From: CAVSRC01 sp963730325 | GTDB taxonomy: Bacteria > Pseudomonadota > Alphaproteobacteria > Rhizobiales > Kaistiaceae | Direction: 5' to 3' | Length of the DNA: 64,000 bases | Assembly (NCBI GenBank): GCA_963730325.1 | Contig: CAVSRC010000019.1 | Span: 620,001 to 684,000, forward strand | In this document: in pieces, positions 8,529 to 18,548 of the stretch | Numbering within the stretch: the stretch's first letter is position 1 | How the letters are laid out: every line of letters begins with the position of its first letter | Notes under the pieces: generated by a model | Database searches by the model: none | What the model saw: the letters and a program-made list of their open reading frames with translations, nothing else | Told to the model about the DNA's origin: nothing | Program-made: the position numbers and the translations under genes

Positions 8529-9182
8529 TCACGGTCCGGCGGTGGCGAGCTTGTCGAGCAGGTCCTGCTTCTCCTGCCGCGCCCGTTCGGCAAGCGGCGC
8601 CGCCAGGAAGCGGCGGAGCGTCGTCTCCGAGGTCTGTTTCTCGAAGTGGGCCCGGAACAGCTCCAGCATGGTCACCCGGTCGCCGGCATAGGGTGTGTGC
8701 TCGACATGATCGCCGGTGCGGATCGCCCCTTCCTCAATGACCCGGCAGTAGAGGCCCGGCCGCTCGGCCACGCGAAAGGCCTTGAGGAATTCCGGGTTGC
8801 CCATGCGGTAGGCGAGCGTGGCGCAGGGCATGCGCGGCGCGCTCACCTCGATCACCACCTCCTCGCCGATGGCCAGGCGGTCGCCGACGGCGTAGTCGGT
8901 GCTCACCAGTCCGTCGACGGTCAGGTTCTCGCCGAAGGTGCCGGGCTCGAGCGGGCGCCCGACCCGGTACGACCACCATTCATAGTCCTCGCTGCCATAG
9001 ACATAGACCGCCTGGTCCGGCCCGCCGTGGTGCTTGCCGTCGACGATGGCGTCGCCGTCGAGACCGAGCCGCCCGACATGCACGCTGCTGAGGACGGGAC
9101 GCTTGGCGATGCCGGTCTGGATGGTCCGCTCGCCGACGGCAAGCTCCTTCACCCGCCCGATATTGATGCTGGTCAGTCGCAT
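8529..9182 (-). CDS. MOSC-domain protein (YiiM-like)
   Basis: A 217-residue protein with a MOSC domain, the fold that carries the sulfur or molybdenum-ligand cysteine in molybdenum-cofactor sulfurases and YiiM/YuaD proteins. Visible markers are LGLDGDAIVDGKHHGGPDQA and the conserved cysteine in SAPRMPCATLAYR, then a C-terminal helical region typical of the YiiM branch. The family is linked to N-hydroxylated base detoxification or metal-sulfur handling; the exact substrate here is unknown. It lies 35 bases downstream of the thioredoxin-like gene and reads the same way, so they probably share a transcript. Confidence 0.88.
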   Translation of the reverse strand: MRLTSINIGRVKELAVGERTIQTGIAKRPVLSSVHVGRLGLDGDAIVDGKHHGGPDQAVYVYGSEDYEWWSYRVGRPLEPGTFGENLTVDGLVSTDYAVGDRLAIGEEVVIEVSAPRMPCATLAYRMGNPEFLKAFRVAERPGLYCRVIEEGAIRTGDHVEHTPYAGDRVTMLELFRAHFEKQTSETTLRRFLAAPLAERARQEKQDLLDKLATAGP

Positions 9183-9216
9183 TCCGCTCCTATCTCCGTT
9201 CGATGTGTCCGCCGGC

Positions 9217-9765
9217 CTATTTCCACTTGATCGAGCAGCCGATCGACGGCGTCTGCTCCGCCGGCCCCTTGCCGGTCGCGGCGATCGCCCGCATCGCCTC
9301 GATCAGCTCGCGCTTGGCGTCCGGCGGCGGCTGGTCGGTGCGGCCCTGGTCGAGCCGGCCGCGATACTCGATCGTGCCGGCACGGCTGATGCCGAAGAAT
9401 TCCGGCGTGCAGGCGGCGCCATAGGCACGCGCGGTCTGCTGGCTCTCGTCGAAGAGGTAGGGGAACGGGAAGCCGTGCTTCTCGGCGAATTGCTTCATGT
9501 TGGCCGGCGAATCCTCCGGGTGGCTGACCGGGTCGTTGGCCGAGATGGCGACGAAGCCGATGCCCTCGGCGGCCAGTGCCCTGGCGTCGGCAACCATGCG
9601 GCCGGCGACCGCCTTCACATAGGGGCAGTGGTTGCAGATGAAGGCCACCACCGTGCCGTTCTCGCCGGCAACGTCGTCGAGGCTGATGGTCTTGCCGTCG
9701 GTCGCCGGCAGCGCAAAAGCCGGCGCTGCGATGCCGAGATGCGCTGCGGTCCCCTGTGTCGCCAT
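9217..9765 (-). CDS. Thioredoxin-fold AhpC/TSA-type protein
   Basis: A 182-residue thioredoxin-fold protein without a signal peptide. The redox motif CNHCPYVK (about residues 44-51) is a CxxC in the standard position after the first strand. The later TPEFFGI segment supplies the conserved cis-proline region. This YkuV/AhpC-like group is commonly annotated as thioredoxin family protein and probably acts as a thiol-disulfide reductase or peroxidase in the cytoplasm. It sits between an epimerase-like gene (upstream, 21-base gap) and the MOSC gene, consistent with one transcription unit. Specific partners cannot be named from the sequence. Confidence 0.85.
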   Translation of the reverse strand: MATQGTAAHLGIAAPAFALPATDGKTISLDDVAGENGTVVAFICNHCPYVKAVAGRMVADARALAAEGIGFVAISANDPVSHPEDSPANMKQFAEKHGFPFPYLFDESQQTARAYGAACTPEFFGISRAGTIEYRGRLDQGRTDQPPPDAKRELIEAMRAIAATGKGPAEQTPSIGCSIKWK

Positions 9766-9786
9766 GATGTGTTCCCCTCATTCCAT

Positions 9787-10746
9787 TCAGCCGGTGTTGA
9801 TCAGTCCTTTCGACACCAGCCATTTCACCGATTCAAGCACCGCCTCGAACGAGGTGTAGCGCGGCTCGTAGCCGAGCACCCGGCGCGCCTTGTCGATCGA
9901 GCAACTGGGACTGTGGGCGATATGGTCCCAGGTCGCCGCCGCCTCCTCTTCGCTGTGGCTCGCCTTCCATTGCTCCCAGGGCAGATAGGTCAGCTTCGCC
10001 TCGCGGCCGAACCAGCCGGCAGCCGCTTCGGCATAGCCGCGCAGCGTCACCGCCGCCGGCGAGACGACGTGGAAGGCCTCGCCCACCGAGGCGCTCCAGT
10101 TGGCGATCGCCTTCATGAAGCCCTGGGCGACGTCGTCGGCGTGGACGTGATGGACGGTCTCCATGCCGAGATTGGGCAGCGCCAGTTCCTCGCCGCGCGC
10201 CAGCTTGGAGAAAACGCCGGGATCGAAATGGCCGGCGGGGTTCAGCGGATTCCACCCTTCGCCGACGATATGGCCGGGATGCAGCACGGTGGCCGGGAAG
10301 CCATTGCGCCGCGCCTCGTCGAGGAGATAGGCCTCGATCGCCGCCTTGCGGACGCCGTAATCGCCGAAGGGCCGGCGCGGCTGCATCTCGGTGGTCGGCA
10401 CCGCAACGCTCGGCCCATGTACCCAGATCGTGCCGCAATGGAGAAAATGGCCGACATGGCCGGCAAGCGCCTCGACCGCCTGGCGGGCGCTGTCCGGCGT
10501 GAAGCAGATCATGTCGACGACGATGTCGGCCTTGAGATTGCGGATGGCGCGGCCGAAGGTGCCCGCCTTCTCCTCCGCCTCGCGGTCGATGACGACGTTG
10601 TGGACGTGCTTCCAGGCGCCGTGCGCCAGATAGGGTTGACGCTCGCCGCGCGTCACATTGCAGACCTCAAACCCGGCCTCGACCAGTCGCGGCACCAGAT
10701 ACGTGCCGACATGCCCGCTGCCGCCGATGATCACTACCCGGGACAT
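9787..10746 (-). CDS. NAD-dependent epimerase/dehydratase family protein
   Basis: A 319-residue short-chain-like NAD(P)-binding protein. The Rossmann motif is at the N-terminus (VVIIGGSGHVGTYLVPRLVE). An extended-SDR layout follows, with YGVRKAAIEAYLL giving the Tyr-x3-Lys catalytic pair and LHPGHIVGEGWNPLNP in the substrate region. Family members reduce or epimerise nucleotide sugars or related compounds, and the substrate here is unknown. The start is the ATG at 10746; the frame continues upstream into the parE antisense region, which is a shadow. It is divergent from parE with 141 bases between them. Confidence 0.86.
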   Translation of the reverse strand: MSRVVIIGGSGHVGTYLVPRLVEAGFEVCNVTRGERQPYLAHGAWKHVHNVVIDREAEEKAGTFGRAIRNLKADIVVDMICFTPDSARQAVEALAGHVGHFLHCGTIWVHGPSVAVPTTEMQPRRPFGDYGVRKAAIEAYLLDEARRNGFPATVLHPGHIVGEGWNPLNPAGHFDPGVFSKLARGEELALPNLGMETVHHVHADDVAQGFMKAIANWSASVGEAFHVVSPAAVTLRGYAEAAAGWFGREAKLTYLPWEQWKASHSEEEAAATWDHIAHSPSCSIDKARRVLGYEPRYTSFEAVLESVKWLVSKGLINTG

Positions 10747-10887
10747 CGCGAAATTCCTGAATTTGTGCCATGAAGTCCGGCGATCATCGGCCAAATGATG
10801 CCACGGGGCAACACCGGCAGCCTCCCGCCGGGAGCGGCCTCGTGCCACACTGCCCGCACCTGATTCGAGCCTGAGACACGCCTGAAA

Positions 10888-12945
10888 ATGCCCGCCGCCA
10901 AGAAACGCAAATCCGACAAGTCCGCCGATCTGTTCGCCCAACTCGACCAGGAGGTCGGCCGGCTGAAGTCCGTCGCCAGCGCCGCTCGGCGCGAGAAGTC
11001 GGTGCCGCTCAAGAAGGCGGTCGGCGCCGAGGACAGCTATTCGGCCGCCGATATCGAGGTGCTGGAGGGGCTGGAGCCGGTGCGCCGCAGGCCCGGCATG
11101 TATATCGGCGGCACCGACGAGAAGGGCCTGCACCATCTCTTCGCCGAGGTCATCGACAATTGCATGGACGAGGCGGTGGCGGGCCATGCGAGCTGGATCG
11201 AGGTCGAGGTCGAGGCCGACGGTTTCGTTACCGTCACCGACAACGGCCGCGGCATCCCGGTCGACCCGCATCCCAAGTTCAAGAACAAGTCGGCGCTGGA
11301 GGTGATCATGACCACCCTCCACTCCGGCGGAAAGTTCCATTCCAGGGTCTACGACACCTCCGGTGGCCTGCATGGCGTCGGCGTGTCGGTGGTCAACGCG
11401 CTGTCGGAATCCCTCGAGGTCGAGGTGGCGCGCGGGCGCAAGCTCTACGCCCAATCGTTCGCGCGCGGCGAGCCGAAAACGAAGCTGAAGGAGGTCGGCG
11501 AGGTCCACAACCGGCGCGGCACGCGCATCCGCTTCCGTCCCGACCCGCAGATCTTCAAGGGCACGACGCTCCGCCCCGAGCGCCTCTTCGCCATGTCGCG
11601 GTCGAAGGCCTACCTTTTCGGCGGCGTCGAAATCCGCTGGTCCTGTGCGCCGGAACTCATCCAGGGCACGAACATCCCGGAAAAGGGGGTCTTCCATTTT
11701 CCTGGCGGCCTGGCGGAATTTCTCGCCGCCGAACTCGGCAGCGAGAGGACGGTCGCGCCGATCTTCTCCGGCCGCACCGACAAGGCGTCCGGCCACGGCG
11801 CAGCGGAATGGGCGGTCGCGTGGTTCCCCGGCGAGGGCTTTATCCGCTCCTTCTGCAACACCATTCCGACCGGCGACGGCGGCACCCACGAGGCCGGCTT
11901 CCGTGCCGCCCTCACCCGCGGGCTCAAGGCCTATGCCGAGCTTTCCGGCAACAAGCGCGCTGGCGTCATCACCCCCGACGACGTGATGACGTCCGCCGCC
12001 GGCATCCTCTCGGTCTTCATCCGCGAGCCGGAATTCGTCGGCCAGACCAAGGACCGCCTGTCATCGGCGGAGGCGACGCGCATCGTCGAAAACGCGGTCC
12101 GCGACCCCTTCGATCACTGGCTTGCCGCCTCCCCGGCCGATGCCACGCGCCTGCTCGACTGGGTGGTCGAGCGCGCCGAGGAGCGCCTGCGCCGCCGCCA
12201 CGAGAAGGAGATCGGCCGGCAGAACGCGACGCGCAAGCTGCGCCTGCCGGGCAAGCTCGCCGACTGCTCCCGGGCCGGCAAGGCCGACACGGAGCTGTTC
12301 ATCGTCGAGGGCGATTCCGCCGGCGGGTCGGCCAAGCAGGCGCGCAACCGGGCCACCCAGGCGGTGCTGCCGCTCAGGGGCAAGATCCTCAACGTCGCCA
12401 ATGCCGGCCGCGAGAAGCTCTCCCAGAACCAGCAGATCGGCGATCTCATCCAGGCGCTCGGCGTCTCGCCGCGCACCGGCTACAAGGCCGCGGATCTCCG
12501 CTACGAGCGCGTCATCGTGATGACCGACGCCGATGTCGACGGCGCCCACATCGCCTCGCTCCTCATCACCTTCTTCTATCGCGAGATGCCCGAGCTCATC
12601 CGCGACGGCCACCTCTTCCTCGCCGTGCCGCCGCTCTACAAGCTCTCACAGGGCGCCAAGGTGATGTATGCGCGCGACGACGCCCACCGCGCCGAACTCA
12701 CCAAGAAAGAATTCAACGGGCGCGGCAAGATCGAGGTCAGCCGCTTCAAGGGTCTGGGCGAGATGCTGCCGGGTCAGCTCAAGGAGACGACCATGGACCC
12801 GGCCAAGCGCACGCTGCTCAAGGTCGCGATCGTCGAGGACGCCGAGACCAGCGCGGCCGTGGAGAGCCTCATGGGCAACAAGCCCGAGGCGCGCTTCCGC
12901 TTCATCCAGGAGCGCGCCGAATTCGCCAAGGATCTGGATATCTGA
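10888..12945 (+). CDS. parE: DNA topoisomerase IV subunit B
   Basis: The ATPase subunit of the type IIA topoisomerase that decatenates daughter chromosomes, 685 residues. The GHKL ATPase motifs are present: EVIDNCMDEAVAG, TVTDNGRGIPV and GLHGVGVSVVNAL. The TOPRIM signatures EGDSAGGSAKQ and MTDADVDGAHIASLL follow in the C-terminal half, then GLGEMLPGQLKETTMDP. The short length without the GyrB insertion and the EVLEGLEPVRRRPGMYIGGTD start fit ParE. The first ~50 residues are a basic, low-complexity N-terminal extension common in alphaproteobacteria. It stands alone on its strand. Confidence 0.93.
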   Translation: MPAAKKRKSDKSADLFAQLDQEVGRLKSVASAARREKSVPLKKAVGAEDSYSAADIEVLEGLEPVRRRPGMYIGGTDEKGLHHLFAEVIDNCMDEAVAGHASWIEVEVEADGFVTVTDNGRGIPVDPHPKFKNKSALEVIMTTLHSGGKFHSRVYDTSGGLHGVGVSVVNALSESLEVEVARGRKLYAQSFARGEPKTKLKEVGEVHNRRGTRIRFRPDPQIFKGTTLRPERLFAMSRSKAYLFGGVEIRWSCAPELIQGTNIPEKGVFHFPGGLAEFLAAELGSERTVAPIFSGRTDKASGHGAAEWAVAWFPGEGFIRSFCNTIPTGDGGTHEAGFRAALTRGLKAYAELSGNKRAGVITPDDVMTSAAGILSVFIREPEFVGQTKDRLSSAEATRIVENAVRDPFDHWLAASPADATRLLDWVVERAEERLRRRHEKEIGRQNATRKLRLPGKLADCSRAGKADTELFIVEGDSAGGSAKQARNRATQAVLPLRGKILNVANAGREKLSQNQQIGDLIQALGVSPRTGYKAADLRYERVIVMTDADVDGAHIASLLITFFYREMPELIRDGHLFLAVPPLYKLSQGAKVMYARDDAHRAELTKKEFNGRGKIEVSRFKGLGEMLPGQLKETTMDPAKRTLLKVAIVEDAETSAAVESLMGNKPEARFRFIQERAEFAKDLDI

Positions 12946-13027
12946 GGCGGCGCCGCGACGCCCCTCAATCCAGTCGAGCCGGCCTCCCTTTGGTCACCGA
13001 TGCCGGCGGCCGCCGGGACAACTGGTT

Positions 13028-13057
13028 GATGGCGCGCCCCCGCGGAGACGCGCCATC
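13028..13057 (+). terminator. Hairpin downstream of parE, possible terminator without U-tract
   Basis: A perfect 9-bp stem (GATGGCGCG at 13028-13036 with CGCGCCATC at 13049-13057) and a 12-base loop lie about 80 bases past the parE stop. No run of T follows, so it is at best a weak or Rho-assisted terminator. Confidence 0.3.
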
Positions 13058-13129
13058 TGTCGCAGCAAGATGCCGCCGATTCCGTCGCTCTGCTGCTGCC
13101 GTGAGGCGGGTTCGGAAACCCACCCCTGG

Positions 13130-13849
13130 CTACGGGAACCGATACAGCGCCCTGATCCGAGCGACCGTGAACTGCGACCCGATCGTCACCTGCGAAAAGC
13201 TGCCGAGCCCGACGGTCGCGGCCGGATACGATTCCCCGCCGAGATCGACGTAGAGCACCTCACCGCCAACGGTCCAGTTGTTGGCGAGCGAGAAATCCAC
13301 GCCGCCACCGGCAACCCAGCCGGTGTGGGTCGCGCTTTGTGTCAAGGTATCGCTGGACGCTGTTCGGGTTGACGTGCGTGTCATGCCCCCGAAGGCGACA
13401 CCCGCCGTCACGTAGGGCAGGAAGTTGTTGACAGGCAAACCCACCCGACCGCGGACTGTGCCGAGCCAATCAACCGACGCATTGCAGGTATAGGTCGCGT
13501 TCACGCAGCTCGACGTGCCCGAAAGGCTGGCCCCCGAGATGTCGCCCTCGATGCCCACAACAAGACGCCCGACCTCCCAGTTGTAGCCGGCGAGCACGCC
13601 GCCGATCACGCCGGAAAGGGCTGAACCGACATTGGTCCCCGACCCGGAGGAGAAGATGTAGTCGTAGTTGCCCCAGCCGCCGCCGACCTGACCGCCGAAA
13701 TAGAGGCCGCGCCAGGTGGCCGCCTCCGAAGCTGACGACAGTTGGTGCCACGGATGCATGATCGGAGGTTGTGAGGCGGCCGGCATGTCTGCAGCATGGG
13801 CCGCCGTGGACAGCACAAGTCCGAAAGCAACAGCAAGAGTTCGTTTCAT
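13130..13849 (-). CDS. Outer-membrane beta-barrel protein (Omp25-like)
   Basis: A 239-residue protein with a clear signal peptide (MKRTLAVAFGLVLSTAAHAA). The mature part alternates hydrophobic and polar residues as expected for an eight-stranded barrel. Typical landmarks are WRGLYFGGQVGGGWGNYDY at the first strand, GVIGGVLAGYNWEVGRLVVGIEGD, a middle GRVGLPVNNFLPYVTAGVAFG, and the terminal aromatic residue in RIRALYRFP needed for BAM recognition. This is the layout of the rhizobial and Brucella Omp25/Omp31 and heme-binding families. Function as porin or structural barrel is inferred. It is convergent with parE. Confidence 0.88.
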   Translation of the reverse strand: MKRTLAVAFGLVLSTAAHAADMPAASQPPIMHPWHQLSSASEAATWRGLYFGGQVGGGWGNYDYIFSSGSGTNVGSALSGVIGGVLAGYNWEVGRLVVGIEGDISGASLSGTSSCVNATYTCNASVDWLGTVRGRVGLPVNNFLPYVTAGVAFGGMTRTSTRTASSDTLTQSATHTGWVAGGGVDFSLANNWTVGGEVLYVDLGGESYPAATVGLGSFSQVTIGSQFTVARIRALYRFP

Positions 13850-14131
13850 TTCCACACGCTCCCCGAGACATGAAATGAACCGCGAAAATTTAGCAAAAAT
13901 ACCGTGCGGAGCAGGCCGCGTCAGCCGCGACACTTGGGCGCCCCCCGGAGCGGCGGGACCGCGGAAGCTGCCACTAGGTCTTCGCGAACACGTCTCCACC
14001 GGGGGGCGAGCGAAGCGCATTCGGGGGCTACACGCCTGGGTCGTGGCGCCGTCTCCGTGCCCGTCCGGAATTTCCCGGGGGCTGACCAACCTCCCGTTTT
14101 CGGGTAGTTTCAGCGTGAACTCCTGTCCTCC

Positions 14132-14140
14132 AAAGGAGGT
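14132..14140 (+). promoter_or_regulatory. Strong Shine-Dalgarno that fixes a GTG start
   Basis: The sequence AAAGGAGGT lies five bases (counted from GGAGG) before the GTG at 14145. It decides the start of the next gene, which has no ATG near the signal peptide. Confidence 0.75.
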
Positions 14141-14144
14141 GCGC

Positions 14145-14591
14145 GTGCTCCGCCTGATCGTCCTTGCCGCCGTTGTCGCCGCCGGCCTTGGCGCCGCCGT
14201 GCCGGCACGGGCCGACGCCTTGCTCGACGGCCTCACGACGATGCCCGGCTCGGTCGAGGACGTGCGCATCGCCGGCACCTGGGATCAGGGCGACAAGACC
14301 GGCGCCTACCGGCTCATCATCGCGCGCACCGTCGGCGAGGCGGTCACCGCGCGCCTGTTCGTCCAGTGGGTCGCCTATCAGGACGACGGCAGCACCACGG
14401 TCGACGCCACCATCGAGATCAAGGAACTGACCGATCTCAAGGTCGATATCGTCGATTACACCTCGGAATCGGACGCCGACGGCCTGTCGGTGTTCATCCA
14501 GACGCTGAACCCGAACGGCGCCACCGACCAGAATTACGAGCTGTTCGTTCTGTCGCCGACCGAATATCGCTTCGGCCCAGCCAGTAATTAG
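14145..14591 (+). CDS. Small exported protein of unknown function
   Basis: A 148-residue protein that starts at a GTG directly behind a near-perfect ribosome-binding site. A signal peptide (hydrophobic LIVLAAVVAAGLGAAV, then PARADA cleavage site) targets it to the periplasm. The mature part is acidic and beta-rich (VEDVRIAGTWDQGDKTGAYRL, then VTARLFVQWVAYQDDG), resembling a small beta-sandwich. It contains no cysteine and I do not recognise its family. It precedes rhlE on the same strand by 141 bases, but rhlE has its own promoter-like sequence in that gap, so the two are probably independent. Confidence 0.72.
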   Translation: MLRLIVLAAVVAAGLGAAVPARADALLDGLTTMPGSVEDVRIAGTWDQGDKTGAYRLIIARTVGEAVTARLFVQWVAYQDDGSTTVDATIEIKELTDLKVDIVDYTSESDADGLSVFIQTLNPNGATDQNYELFVLSPTEYRFGPASN

Positions 14592-14623
14592 CCGTTTCCG
14601 TTTACGCAAAACAGCCGGAAACA

Positions 14624-14651
14624 TTGACAAGAGGCCGACACTCCCTATGTT
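14624..14651 (+). promoter_or_regulatory. Candidate sigma-70 promoter of rhlE
   Basis: TTGACA (14624-14629) and TATGTT (14646-14651) are separated by 16 bases, a good match to the vegetative consensus. They lie 82 bases upstream of the rhlE ATG, leaving a leader of about 75 bases. Confidence 0.55.
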
Positions 14652-14732
14652 GCAGCGCGTCAATCCCGTCGCGCCTGATCACGAGTCGGCGCCGTCACAC
14701 CGCGGCCAAGAGCCGGGTTTATTGTTTCACAA

Positions 14733-16217
<1,485 letters not shown>

Positions 16218-16289
16218 GTCGTCACGGTCCCGTTGGTGCCCAGCGGGATCGAGGTGGACTACCTGGACGTCACGGCCGTCGAGTGACCG

Positions 16290-16655
16290 TCAACGCCGCT
16301 TTGATGATTTGCCTTTCGGGCGCGCTTTCGCCGCCTCCGTGCGCCGTGCCGCGGCGTGGGCCGCCCGCGCCCAGTCGGCGAATTCGTCCGGCTCGTCGAA
16401 GAGCCGCTCCGGCGCCCGCCAATAGGGCATGGCCGATTTCCGCCCGCCCATTTCGGGCGTCCATTGCTCGCAGCCCTCGGCCGCGAAGGCCGGTGCCGTC
16501 TCCTCGTCCGCCTTGAAGTAGAAGACGCCGCGCGAGGAGAGGAGCGCGAACATCAGGCCGTCCTTGAAGATTCCGCGCCCGCCGAACATGCGGCGGATGG
16601 TGACGCCGCCAAGCGGCGCCAGCAGGTCTTCGAGAAGGTCCTCAAGCCCGGCCAT
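16290..16655 (-). CDS. TfoX N-terminal domain protein
   Basis: A 121-residue protein built from the TfoX/Sxy N-terminal domain: VTIRRMFGGRGIFKDGLMFALL, then a beta-strand FYFKADEETAP and MPYWRAPERLFDEPDEFADW. In gammaproteobacteria Sxy activates competence genes with a second, C-terminal domain; this protein lacks that domain, as do most alphaproteobacterial relatives, whose role is unknown. The tail is basic (KARPKGKSSKRR). It is convergent with rhlE and leaves only a short gap to it. Confidence 0.85.
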   Translation of the reverse strand: MAGLEDLLEDLLAPLGGVTIRRMFGGRGIFKDGLMFALLSSRGVFYFKADEETAPAFAAEGCEQWTPEMGGRKSAMPYWRAPERLFDEPDEFADWARAAHAAARRTEAAKARPKGKSSKRR

Positions 16656-16740
16656 GGGGTGAGCCTACAACAGCGGCCGCATGGGCGCAGCCGCATGGGC
16701 GGCGCCGGCCGTCACTCTCCTGACAGAAACGGGATCGGCG

Positions 16741-17115
16741 TCAGGCGTCTTCCGGGGCGAGCGTTGCCGGCTTCAGCTCCACCGACTCGCCGCAGCCGCA
16801 CGACGAGACCTCGTTCGGATTGCTGAAGACGAAGCCCGAGCGCAGCTTGGTCGTCTCGAAGTCCATGGTGGTGCCGAGCAGGAAGAGCACTGCCTTGGGA
16901 TCGACAAAGACGGTGACTCCGTGCTGGCTGACGACGTCGTCGGCCGGGTTCGGCGTCTCGACCATGTCCATCGTATAGGCCATACCGGCACAGCCGGCGT
17001 TCTTGACGCCGACCCGCAGGCCGGCGAGCGGCTTGTCGCTGCCCACAACCAGTTCGCGCACGCGCGCTGCCGCCGCTTCGGTGAGCGAGATCACGGTTGG
17101 ACGCGGGCGCGGCAT
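16741..17115 (-). CDS. sufA: Fe-S cluster A-type carrier SufA/IscA
   Basis: A 124-residue A-type carrier that receives clusters from the SufBCD scaffold and passes them to target enzymes. The three conserved cysteines are at residue 42 (NAGCAGMAYTMD) and residues 106 and 108 (SSCGCGESV). The family length is about 105-125. It lies at the distal end of the suf locus on the same strand but is separated from sufT by a glyoxalase gene and the split ThrE pair (about 1.9 kb), so it may have its own promoter. Confidence 0.92.
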   Translation of the reverse strand: MPRPRPTVISLTEAAAARVRELVVGSDKPLAGLRVGVKNAGCAGMAYTMDMVETPNPADDVVSQHGVTVFVDPKAVLFLLGTTMDFETTKLRSGFVFSNPNEVSSCGCGESVELKPATLAPEDA

Positions 17116-17173
17116 GGGCTTCTCTCGTTTGTTGGCGCCGGTTCAAGGCCGGCGCAGACAGGTTCTAAAATGG

Positions 17174-17220
17174 GCTGCTTCGCCCGGCACGGCAAGCCCC
17201 TGCCAAGGGCTTGATCCTGC
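17174..17220 (+). repeat. Short palindromic repeat, copy 1
   Basis: This block carries the hairpin AAGCCC (17194-17199) / GGGCTT (17207-17212) followed by GATCC. It resembles the copy at 18485-18530 in the order CACG-CAAGCC-(loop)-GGCTTGATCC. It abuts the stop codon of the small ThrE gene. Confidence 0.5.
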
Positions 17221-17221
17221 T

Positions 17222-17689
17222 TCAGAAATCCCGGTTCCTCAGAAGATGGCTGGGGATGGCGAGGCCGGCGCCGATGGCGCCCAGGGTGAAGGTCACGCGC
17301 AGCATGTATTCCATCGCCAGCACGATGGTGGCGACCTCGTTCTCGGGATGGGGCGCGGTCACCGCCAGAAGGCCGAGGATCGCCTGGCTCAGGAAGGCGC
17401 CGGGGACCATCGGAATGCAGCCGGCAAGCGCCACTGCGTTGCTGGCCGTGCCCAGCCAGCGGCGGAAGGCCCAGGCGGCGACGGAGGCGGCGATCGCTGC
17501 GACGAACGAGGCGGCTTCCAGGCTCCAGCCGGCGTCCTGGCCCAGCGTGCGCACCAGAAGCGCCAGCCCGCCCGCGCCCATGCACCAGAGGACCGTGCGC
17601 GGCCCGACATTGAACAGGACGGCGAAGCCGGCCGCAGCGATGGCGCCGAAGACGACCTGATGAACGAGATGCAGGAGAATGGCCTCCAT
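17222..17689 (-). CDS. Threonine/serine exporter, C-terminal half (ThrE_2 domain)
   Basis: A 155-residue membrane protein with about four or five hydrophobic helices (LVHQVVFGAIAAAGFAVLFNV and so on). It carries the ThrE_2/DUF3815 motif GCIPMVPGAFL and corresponds to the second half of the ThrE amino-acid exporter. Its ATG overlaps the stop of the upstream half by one base (TGATG), so translation should be coupled and the two products probably form one transporter in the inner membrane. Many bacteria carry ThrE as such a split pair. Substrate assignment (threonine, serine) is from the family only. Confidence 0.82.
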   Translation of the reverse strand: MEAILLHLVHQVVFGAIAAAGFAVLFNVGPRTVLWCMGAGGLALLVRTLGQDAGWSLEAASFVAAIAASVAAWAFRRWLGTASNAVALAGCIPMVPGAFLSQAILGLLAVTAPHPENEVATIVLAMEYMLRVTFTLGAIGAGLAIPSHLLRNRDF

Positions 17690-18480
17690 CAGCCCACCCC
17701 CAGCATGACTTCGGCGATCCACACGCCGACCGTGGCGAAGATCATCACCATCAGCACGGTCACCGCCCGGGCGCTGCCCATCGACGGATAGCCGTCCATG
17801 ATGTCGGTCTGGGCGTTGGTGGCGGGCACGCCCGGCACCAGCAGCAGGATCGCGGCGATCATGGCAAGCGGCACCGTGCCGCTGCCGGCAAGCAGCGCCC
17901 CCGCCCCGCTCAGGCCGGCGGCGAGAAAGGCGATGACCGCGGCGACGACGTAGGGGTTGATGCCGCGCAGGCGCAGCAGGTGGCGGACATATTGGCCGGC
18001 GGTACCGGCGATGAAGACGGGCAGGAAGGCCGCCCAGTCGATGCCGAGCAGCCGGCCGAAGGCGGCGCAGGCGATGCCGACGGCAAGCGCCACGGTGGCG
18101 GCGGCGTAGCGCGGTGTCCTGTGCACGAGGTCGTCGATCGCCGCATCGACGTCGGCGACGCTCATGCCGCCTCGCGACACCTTCAGGCAGAGGTCGCGCA
18201 AGGCGTGGTCGAGCCGGTGGTTGACCCCGTGCGGGCCGACCGATGTCATGCGCGTGATCGTGTTGGCGCCGTTCGAGACGGTGATTTCGTGCGAGGCATA
18301 GCCGGCGCGCATGCCGATGATGTCGGCGCCGAGCCCCTTGACGATCAGCGTGGCGCCCTCGTGCACGACCTTCACCCGGGCGCCGCTTTCCAGCAGGATG
18401 CACGCGGCCTTGAGCGCCACCAGAGCGATGCGCTCCAGCTCGCGGTGCCTCATGGGAACGGGATCGGTTTCCGGGGACAT
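17689..18480 (-). CDS. Threonine/serine exporter, N-terminal half (ThrE/DUF1212)
   Basis: A 263-residue protein with a soluble N-terminal region (ILLESGARVKVVHEGATLIVKGLG) and then about five transmembrane helices. The DUF1212 landmarks are the conserved VHRTPRYAAATVALAVG segment and the pore-region LLVPGVPATNAQTDIMDGY. It forms the first half of a split ThrE-type exporter with the following gene. The start at 18480 (MSPETDPVP) is preferred over an upstream one because the latter falls inside a palindromic repeat. The pair sits between sufT/glyoxalase and sufA. Confidence 0.82.
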   Translation of the reverse strand: MSPETDPVPMRHRELERIALVALKAACILLESGARVKVVHEGATLIVKGLGADIIGMRAGYASHEITVSNGANTITRMTSVGPHGVNHRLDHALRDLCLKVSRGGMSVADVDAAIDDLVHRTPRYAAATVALAVGIACAAFGRLLGIDWAAFLPVFIAGTAGQYVRHLLRLRGINPYVVAAVIAFLAAGLSGAGALLAGSGTVPLAMIAAILLLVPGVPATNAQTDIMDGYPSMGSARAVTVLMVMIFATVGVWIAEVMLGVG

Positions 18481-18484
18481 GGCT

Positions 18485-18530
18485 TGCTTTCGGCTACACG
18501 ACAAGCCGCGCCAGCGGCTTGATCCGGCTC
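18485..18530 (+). repeat. Short palindromic repeat, copy 2
   Basis: A 7-bp stem (AAGCCGC 18503-18509 with GCGGCTT 18514-18520) followed by GATCC resembles the block at 17174-17220 in sequence and orientation. The two copies bracket the ThrE gene pair. Confidence 0.5.
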
Positions 18531-18548
18531 AATCGCCGGCCTTGCCGT

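Noticed and set aside
11160..13253. 697-codon frame overlapping parE in another frame
   Set aside because: Translation is Arg/Pro/His repeats without domain; parE explains the region.
17174..18530. Composite transposon carrying the ThrE pair
   Set aside because: The flanking repeats are short, imperfect and have no transposase or target duplication.
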